A DNA stretch of 64,000 nt from contig NZ_JARNTX010000006.1 in assembly GCF_029433095.1 (NCBI RefSeq), positions 207,384 through 271,383 on the forward strand, read 5' to 3'. Source of the stretch: Hymenobacter sp. YC55 (GTDB lineage: Bacteria; Bacteroidota; Bacteroidia; Cytophagales; Hymenobacteraceae). Below the pieces are notes generated by a model that saw only the letters and a program-made list of their open reading frames with translations, had not been told where the DNA came from and did no database searches. Made by a program: the position numbers and the translations under genes. This document shows, in pieces, positions 58,227-64,000 of this stretch (the stretch's first letter is position 1; each line of letters starts with the position of its first letter).

Positions 58227-61200
58227 TTAAAAAGTCACGGACAACCCGAGCGTCAGGCTTTTCAGAATCGGGTAGTTGTTGCCGTTGCCGCTGTTGTTGT
58301 TGTTGGGGTCGGTACTGGTGGCGCTTGGCGGGCTCAGCACCACATCCGAGCGGCCAATATTTTCCACGTCCAAGTCCTTGGTGACTTTGTAGAGCGGCGA
58401 CCAAGACCAGAGGTTTTCGCCGGACAAGTACACCCGGGCCGCGGTCATCTTCACGCGGCTGATCAAGGATACAGGCATGTTGTAGCCAAGCTGAATGTTT
58501 TTCAACCGGATATACGCCGCATTTTGCAGATACTTCGTTTGCGTTTGGGTCAGCGTACCGCCCCCGTTTTGGGCGATGTAGCCGCGGTAGCGCGGGAAGT
58601 AGGCATTGGGGTTGTCTTCAGACCAGATGTTGCCGAGCTGCGACTTCGGGATTTTGTTGTAGGGCCGGTTGTACTGGCCCCAGAACACGCCCGCTTCCGC
58701 CCCCGGATACCAGTCCTGATGCCCCACGCCCTGGAAGAAGGTCGAGAAAAAGAAGTTGTTCCAATTCAGGTCGAGCATGGCGCCGTAGGTGTAGCGCGGC
58801 AGCGCGTTGCCTATCACTTGCCGGTCGCCGGGGCTGTCCACGGTGTTGTCGCCGTTGTTGATGACCCCGTCACCGTTCACGTCTTCAAACTTGATGTCGC
58901 CGGGCAGCAAACCCGAGGTGCCGCCCAAGAAGAGGGCCTGCGATGCCGAGTTGGCTACGTCGTCGGGCGACGTGAAATACCCCGCCGTGGTGTAGCCCCA
59001 GATGGCGCCGAGCTGCTGGCCTTCGTAGTAGTCGGTGAGCCGCTTGTTGGGGTTGTTGTACTTGGTGATTTTAGCTTGGTAGTCGGCTAGCGTGAGGCGG
59101 AGGCCGTAGCTGAGCGGCTTGGCGCCCGCGCTGAACTCGTCGCGCCAGCTCACGGCCAGTTCCCAGCCTTTGGTTTCAAGGTCGGCGTAGTTGCCTTTGG
59201 GCACATCAGTACCGAAAACGGCCGGCAACGTCATACCCACCGTAAACATATCGGTGGTGTTGCGGATGTAGCCGTCGGCGTTCAGCGTTAGGCGGTTATT
59301 GAGCGCGCTCAAATCCAGGCCAATGTCCTGCGTAGTCGAAGTTTCCCAAGTGAGACCCGCCGGAATAACGCCCGGTTGGCTGGTATACTGCGGCCGCACC
59401 CCGTTCAGCACCCGCCCCGACTGCAGGATGGCGAACTGCTCCTGATACGCATAAGAAGCAATGTTGCCATTGCCCAAGGCCCCGTACGAACCCCGAATTT
59501 TAAGCTCGGAAATCAAGTCCGGCGACACCTTCCAGAACCCTTCGTTGGACACGCGCCAGCCCGCCGAAAACGACGGAAAATAAGCATAGCGCTGGTTTTG
59601 CGGAAACTTCGAGGAGCCGTCGTAGCGGCCACTGGCTTCGAGCAAGTACCGCTCTTTAAACGAGTAGTTGAGCCGGTAGAAACCCCCGAGGATATTCCAC
59701 TGCTCCCAGCCGCCCTGGGTGGTAATGGCCTGGCCCAGGGCCAAGTTGAGGTCGGAGGCGTCCGGGTAAATCAAGCCGTTGCGCTGCGTTTGCAGGGCCT
59801 GGTAAGTGGATTGCTCGTAGTTGTAGCCCACCATGGCCTTGAAGTAGTGCGCCTCGTTGAAGGTGGTCTCGTACTCACCGAAGAGGTTGGCCGCCAGGTA
59901 GCGGGTTTGGCGGTAGTTGCGCAGCAAATCATTGGTGTTGGTGCCTACGTACTCAATCACGCCGGGCTTGCGGCTATAGGGCACCGGCACCCGGGTTCGG
60001 GTAAGGTCGTTGTCGGTGTTGCGGAACGTGAAGTTGCCGTTGAGGCGGAGCTTATCCTGGAAGAAGTGCGCTAGAAAACCAGTGGTGTTGCGCGTGACCC
60101 GCTCATCGAAGTCGATACCGTTTTTGCCGTACCAGAAGTCGCCCACCGTATAGGCCGCCGAGTAGCTGAGCGTGCCATCGGGGTTGAACATGGGCGCCAT
60201 GGTGTGACCCTCATCGGCAATGTTGCGCCAGATGCTGCCGCCCTCACCCACGTTGAGCGGGTTGTGGTAGCGCATGCTGGAGTAGTCGGTGTTGTTGTCG
60301 ATGCGCAACCAGGGGAACAGGTCGATAGAACCCTTCGCCCGGAAGTTGTACATGCGGTAATCGTCGGAATTGTAGCGAAACAGCCCGTCTTGGTTGAAGT
60401 AGCGGCCAGTGGCGTAGAAGCTGGCCTTGCCGCTGCTGCCCGACACCGATACGTTGTGCTCGGTGGAGCTAGTGCGCTTTTTATACAGTTCCTTGTACCA
60501 ATCGGTGTTTTCGTAGTACACATACTCGCCGTTGTCACCTACCTCCACTTTAGGCAAGGTTGGGTCTTCGGCGCGCCGCTTGAACTCAGCCAGGTACTGC
60601 GGCGAAAACCGCACGGTTTTGTTGACGTTCTGCGGAGTTTGCGAGTAGTTGCTGCCCGCCGACCAAGCCTCGTTGAACATGGTGGCGAACTGGTAGCCGT
60701 CGGTGACAAAATCGGGTACCGTAGTAGGGCTCTTAATGGCCTGATTGAACGAGTAGGCCACGCTAATTTTATCTTTGGCCGGAGCCTTGGTGGTAATGAG
60801 CACCACCCCAAAAGCCCCGCGTGCCCCGTAAATAGCCGCTGCCGACGCATCTTTGAGCACCGACACGGTGGCCACGTCATTGGGGTTGATCCGACTCGGG
60901 TCGCCCTCCACCCCATCAATTAGCACCAAGGCGTTGCCGCCTTGCCCAATCGAGGTGGTCCCCCGGATGTTGTAGGCCGGCGACTGCGTAGGCTTACCAT
61001 CGCCGGGCACCAAGTTCAGGTTGGGCAGCACGCCTTGCAGCCCCTGCGTTAGATTTGGCACCGAGCGGTTTTCCAGCACTTCCGCGCCCACTTGGTCCAC
61101 GGCCCCGGTCAGGTTCACTTTCTTTTGGGTGCCGTAGCCCACTACCACCACCTCATCGAGGGCCTTACTGTCCTGGCTGAGCGTGACGTTGATGGTCGAG

Positions 61201-61487
61201 CGCTGGTTGATCGGTACTTCCTGCGACTGAAACCCTAGGAACGACACTACCAGTGTACTCGCCTCGGCTGGGGCCGACAAGCTGTAATTGCCGGCATTGT
61301 CGGTTGCGGTTCCAGCGGAGGTACCTTTCACCAGCACAGTAACACCCGGCAACCCTTCCCCGGCTTTATCGGTCACCCGCCCCGTAATGTTTTGGGCTTG
61401 CTGCGAAAATGCCGGGATACTAGCGCACACTGCCACTGGCAACAGAAAACTGCGTTGCCAGTTAAAAAGAAACGTAGATGTTTTCAT
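58227..61487 (-). CDS. SusC/RagA TonB-dependent transporter (operon A)
   Basis: A protein of 1086 residues from the ATG at 61487. Signal peptide within MKTSTFLFNWQRSFLLPVAV, cleaved near AFSQ. CarboxypepD_reg domain (NITGRVTDKAGEGLPGVTVL VKGTSAGTATD), a TonB box region (VVVVGYGTQKKVNLTGAVDQ), plug (LTQGLQGVLPNLNLV, NDVATVSVLKDASAAAIYGA RGAFGVVLITTK) and barrel ending LTLGLSVTF. As in SusC1 there is no STN domain. First gene of operon A: susC2-susD2-EEP-pafA. The divergent ECF sigma/FecR genes may regulate it, although the usual signalling domain is absent. Confidence 0.96.
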   Translation of the reverse strand: MKTSTFLFNWQRSFLLPVAVCASIPAFSQQAQNITGRVTDKAGEGLPGVTVLVKGTSAGTATDNAGNYSLSAPAEASTLVVSFLGFQSQEVPINQRSTINVTLSQDSKALDEVVVVGYGTQKKVNLTGAVDQVGAEVLENRSVPNLTQGLQGVLPNLNLVPGDGKPTQSPAYNIRGTTSIGQGGNALVLIDGVEGDPSRINPNDVATVSVLKDASAAAIYGARGAFGVVLITTKAPAKDKISVAYSFNQAIKSPTTVPDFVTDGYQFATMFNEAWSAGSNYSQTPQNVNKTVRFSPQYLAEFKRRAEDPTLPKVEVGDNGEYVYYENTDWYKELYKKRTSSTEHNVSVSGSSGKASFYATGRYFNQDGLFRYNSDDYRMYNFRAKGSIDLFPWLRIDNNTDYSSMRYHNPLNVGEGGSIWRNIADEGHTMAPMFNPDGTLSYSAAYTVGDFWYGKNGIDFDERVTRNTTGFLAHFFQDKLRLNGNFTFRNTDNDLTRTRVPVPYSRKPGVIEYVGTNTNDLLRNYRQTRYLAANLFGEYETTFNEAHYFKAMVGYNYEQSTYQALQTQRNGLIYPDASDLNLALGQAITTQGGWEQWNILGGFYRLNYSFKERYLLEASGRYDGSSKFPQNQRYAYFPSFSAGWRVSNEGFWKVSPDLISELKIRGSYGALGNGNIASYAYQEQFAILQSGRVLNGVRPQYTSQPGVIPAGLTWETSTTQDIGLDLSALNNRLTLNADGYIRNTTDMFTVGMTLPAVFGTDVPKGNYADLETKGWELAVSWRDEFSAGAKPLSYGLRLTLADYQAKITKYNNPNKRLTDYYEGQQLGAIWGYTTAGYFTSPDDVANSASQALFLGGTSGLLPGDIKFEDVNGDGVINNGDNTVDSPGDRQVIGNALPRYTYGAMLDLNWNNFFFSTFFQGVGHQDWYPGAEAGVFWGQYNRPYNKIPKSQLGNIWSEDNPNAYFPRYRGYIAQNGGGTLTQTQTKYLQNAAYIRLKNIQLGYNMPVSLISRVKMTAARVYLSGENLWSWSPLYKVTKDLDVENIGRSDVVLSPPSATSTDPNNNNSGNGNNYPILKSLTLGLSVTF

Positions 61488-62112
61488 GCACTCGTTGGTA
61501 TTATTTGATGACAAAGCATACCCCTAACGCCAACACGCGGGGCGCCTGCTTCACAGAAAGAAATACCTTGTTCAACCGGCTGCCTTAGCACCGTTGCAAC
61601 TACTTATATGTAGCGTAAGTAGCCTGTAGACCCTTTCGAATCCTATTCTATTACTTGATCGTGCAAATATAGAGGGCAGCCACAAGCAGTATTTTATTGT
61701 GGCCAGACTTGACAAATTGGTAACACAAAGTCATCAATAACTTTTTGTACAAATAATAGTAGCGTAACCTTACAGCTTGTAAAGGCTAGCAATTGCTTGC
61801 TTTCAATTAAGCCTCAAACGAAGGGTTAGGCTTGCGTCCGGGTCCATGAATAGTCGGTGAACAACGTGAACCGCACAGCTATGGAACCCGGCAAATCGTT
61901 GGCTTCCTTTTCAGGCAACAAGCGTGCAGGTAAAATAAAGTGTTTTTTAGAGCAGGCAGTATGTATTTACTCGCGCAGTTCATACAGATGTCAGTTTTAT
62001 ACGCTCCTGTATTGTCGAGATAAACGCCAAATTACTACTATTACTATTTCATTATAGATTAGTACATTTATCTTGCTCTTAACTGAAATTCCTACCCGTA
62101 CTACTTACTCGA
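61488..62112. promoter_or_regulatory. 625-bp divergent promoter region of susC2 and the sigma factor
   Basis: On the minus strand TATATTTG (61671-61664) matches TAnnTTTG and would start a leader of about 170 nt before susC2; no clear -33 TTTG. On the plus strand TACATTTA (62063-62070) is one base off. AGCAATTGCT near 61787 is a 10-bp palindrome. The 66-codon frame at 61857 looks random. ECF-type sites cannot be assigned without further copies. Confidence 0.4.
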
Positions 62113-62712
62113 GTGAGTCCTTCACCTATCCGGTTATATGCTTCTTGGACTGATGCTGCCTTATTGGAAGCATTGGCGCTGGATAATCGGGGAGCCTTCG
62201 CCGAAGTGTATGAGCGGTACTGGTATCGGGTGTTTGCGTTAGCCTACCGCAAGCTGAAGTCGCGGGAAACGGCGGAAGAGCTAGTGCAGGACTTATTTGC
62301 AACGCTTTGGCATAAGCGCGCTCAGCAGACTATTACGCAGCTGGATCATTACTTACTGGTTGCTATCAATCACCGCGTGCTGGGCTACATTCGCGCCAAC
62401 CGGGTACGAACCCACTACGCCGACTACTGCCGCAACCTACTGGTCGAGACGACACACGAAACCGAAGAAGCGCTGGCCGCCACCGATTTGTCGGCGGCCT
62501 TTCAGCGGGGTGTTGCGCTACTACCCGAAAAGTCGCGGGAAGTATTCCAATTAAGCCGATTAGAGCACAAGTCGGTAGAGGAAATAGCCACCCGCCTGGA
62601 CGTAACCCCCAAAGCAGTTGAGTACCACCTCACAAAATCGTTGAAACTGTTGCGTACCTACCTGCGCGAATTCCTGGTTACGGTGTTACCCTTTCTGCTT
62701 TTTATCCACTGA
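62113..62712 (+). CDS. ECF-type RNA polymerase sigma-70 factor
   Basis: A protein of 199 residues with a GTG start (62113). Region 2: LALDNRGAFAEVYERYWYRV FALAYRKLKSRETAEELVQD LFATLWHKR, the Bacteroidota ECF pattern. Region 4: LPEKSREVFQLSRLEHKSVE EIATRLDVTPKAVEYHLTKS. The C terminus ends with a hydrophobic tail (EFLVTVLPFLLFIH), often seen in this group and perhaps contacting the membrane. With the FecR-like gene 125 bp downstream it forms a sigma/anti-sigma pair, which in this phylum controls divergent susCD operons. Confidence 0.94.
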   Translation: MSPSPIRLYASWTDAALLEALALDNRGAFAEVYERYWYRVFALAYRKLKSRETAEELVQDLFATLWHKRAQQTITQLDHYLLVAINHRVLGYIRANRVRTHYADYCRNLLVETTHETEEALAATDLSAAFQRGVALLPEKSREVFQLSRLEHKSVEEIATRLDVTPKAVEYHLTKSLKLLRTYLREFLVTVLPFLLFIH

Positions 62713-62837
62713 ACAACAGCAGAGCTAGCAAAAACAAGCTGCTCGAAGTAGTTGCCAGAAAAAAAGTTTCTGTACCCTTTAGGGGTAAGGCCGAGGTAGG
62801 CGTCTTTCTTTTTGGACGCTCACCTCAGGCAATTGCA

Positions 62838-63890
62838 ATGACTGAAGCCGAATTCGAAGACATGCTCCAACGCTACCTCGACGGCACCAGTCGGCCAGGA
62901 GAGCGAGAGTTGGTTGAGTTATGGAGCAACCAGCTTGGAGCACCCGAAAACGTACGCCTTCCTCGTTCCGAACACGAACAGGTACGCGTAGCTATGTGGC
63001 GTCAAATCGAGCATCTTACCAATGATGCCAACGAAAATGTAGCGCCTACCGGTCGCGTGCTACAACACCCAGCCTCCTTTTGGCATGCGCCAGTCGTACG
63101 CTGGGTAGCAGCAGTTTTACTCTTGATTGGAGCAGCGTTAGTGGCAGTTCTGCCCCACAAATGGCAATCGGAAACCGCTACATCAGCAAGTACGGCCGCA
63201 AGCAGCTGGGTGCAGCACCGCAATGCTGGCAAACAAGTCCAGTTACTTACCCTGGCAGATAATAGCCGGATAACATTATATCCGGGTAGTAGCCTGCAAT
63301 ACAAGTCCGGCCTAGCTGGGCCGCGCCGTGAGGTCAAACTAAAAGGAGAAGCCTTCTTCCAGGTGGCAAAAAATCCGGCCCGGCCTTTTCTCGTTTACAC
63401 CGACCAACTCGTGACGACGGTGCTCGGTACGAGCTTCCGGGTGAAGGCCTACGCTGGCCGCAAAAACGAAGTAGCCGTGCATGAAGGAAGGGTGTCGGTC
63501 CAAATACGTCAGGGTGCCGAACTGAGCGCCACTCCCGTGCGGCCCGCTACCCGGGGCGTTGTATTGCTGCCGAATCAGCAAGTGGAGTATTCTGCTTTAG
63601 CGCCGCGCCCACTGCGTAAAAAGTTGGTCGCAAACCCGCTAGTCCTGGCTCCCCTGACCCTTACGTTTGAAAAGCAGCCCGTAAGTAAGGTGTTGGAGGC
63701 ACTGGAAAAATCGTACGGGGTCGACATTGCTTACAACCAAAGCAAACTCATTAACTGTACCATCACAGTTACTTTCTACCAAGAATCGCTCTACGAGAAG
63801 CTGGATATGCTTTGCACCGCGCTCGGCGCCAGCTACTCTCCTACCGACAACGCTCGAATTCAGTTCGATAGCAATGGCTGCTCGCAATAG
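62838..63890 (+). CDS. FecR family anti-sigma factor
   Basis: A protein of 350 residues. The cytoplasmic N-terminal domain (FEDMLQRYLDGTSRPGEREL VELWSNQLG) binds the ECF factor. One transmembrane helix (VRWVAAVLLLIGAALVAVLPH). The periplasmic FecR domain reads QVQLLTLADNSRITLYPGSS, LQYKSGLAGPRREVKLKGEA FFQVAKNP and TTVLGTSFRVKAYAGRKNEV AVHEGRVSV. The C-terminal DUF4974/STN-like domain is LTFEKQPVSKVLEALEKSYG VDIAYN. In the usual scheme a TonB-dependent transporter with an STN domain signals to FecR. Neither SusC in the window has one, so the input here must come from elsewhere or work differently. Confidence 0.94.
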   Translation: MTEAEFEDMLQRYLDGTSRPGERELVELWSNQLGAPENVRLPRSEHEQVRVAMWRQIEHLTNDANENVAPTGRVLQHPASFWHAPVVRWVAAVLLLIGAALVAVLPHKWQSETATSASTAASSWVQHRNAGKQVQLLTLADNSRITLYPGSSLQYKSGLAGPRREVKLKGEAFFQVAKNPARPFLVYTDQLVTTVLGTSFRVKAYAGRKNEVAVHEGRVSVQIRQGAELSATPVRPATRGVVLLPNQQVEYSALAPRPLRKKLVANPLVLAPLTLTFEKQPVSKVLEALEKSYGVDIAYNQSKLINCTITVTFYQESLYEKLDMLCTALGASYSPTDNARIQFDSNGCSQ

Positions 63891-64000
63891 ACCTTCGTCA
63901 TAGCCGGCAGCAGCGCCTTGCTGCCCCTTCCCTTTTGATCCTTAGTTGCAGTTTAACTAGTTGGTTTTCTGCTAAATAGCACGCTTTCAACAGGCGTAAT

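Noticed and set aside
61857..62057. 66-codon plus frame before the sigma factor
   Set aside because: AT-rich, no domain, no coding bias; probably noncoding.
1..64000. CRISPR arrays, rRNA and tRNA genes
   Set aside because: No regularly spaced direct repeats, no rRNA-like segments and no cloverleaf sequences were recognised by reading.

Overview
The window looks like chromosomal DNA of a Bacteroidota member of the Hymenobacter type (Cytophagales). The grounds are two SusC/SusD pairs, a type IX secretion C-terminal sorting domain, an ECF sigma/FecR pair, a FISUMP-domain lipoprotein, TAnnTTTG-type -7 promoter boxes and a fairly high G+C content. No rRNA, tRNA or CRISPR array was seen.

Layout. 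1-5.3 kb: minus-strand glycan genes (GH97, cut by the window edge; GH92; a secreted PHP-like protein). 5.8-16.7 kb: small regulators and housekeeping or stress enzymes (AraC+SDR, HxlR+esterase, Dabb, orphan barstar, cysteine desulfurase-like enzyme, HelD-type helicase, tyrosine recombinase, DinB, small secreted protein). 16.9-33.1 kb: lipoproteins, outer-membrane proteins, a serine hydrolase, a T9SS cargo and a PKD/beta-helix lipoprotein, mixed with an AraC regulator and a propeller histidine kinase/LuxR pair. 33.5-43.5 kb: a NUDIX hydrolase, an ArsR-controlled RND efflux operon, a TetR/SDR unit, the remnant of an MFS transporter and a FabF-like synthase. 43.6-63.9 kb: GH28, then two SusC/SusD operons that carry phosphoesterases (Ca-type PI-PLC and CehA-like PHP; PafA-like phosphatase and EEP phosphodiesterase), then an ECF sigma/FecR pair.

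The main discovery is a five-copy operator in 18.9-30.8 kb. Each copy is a tandem direct repeat of an AATCCG...AAG half-site with a 21-bp period. Each is followed, at exactly the same distance (58 bp from first base to first base), by an identical-type -7 box, TAG[T/C]TTTG. The copies sit on both strands, each in front of an exported-protein gene or operon: the FISUMP and small lipoprotein operon, the 24185 gene, the beta-barrel/serine hydrolase operon, the T9SS cargo and the PKD/beta-helix lipoprotein. The geometry is that of an AraC-family activator bound next to or over the -33 region, and an AraC-family gene (19024-20019) lies inside the region. This is probably a local regulon for cell-envelope and secreted proteins that I do not recognise as described.

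Other regulatory structure is also clear. There are ArsR palindromes in front of arsR and of the efflux operon, three TetR boxes around tetR/SDR, an inverted repeat between hxlR and the esterase, and many long, nearly perfect palindromes at convergent gene ends that probably act as bidirectional terminators.
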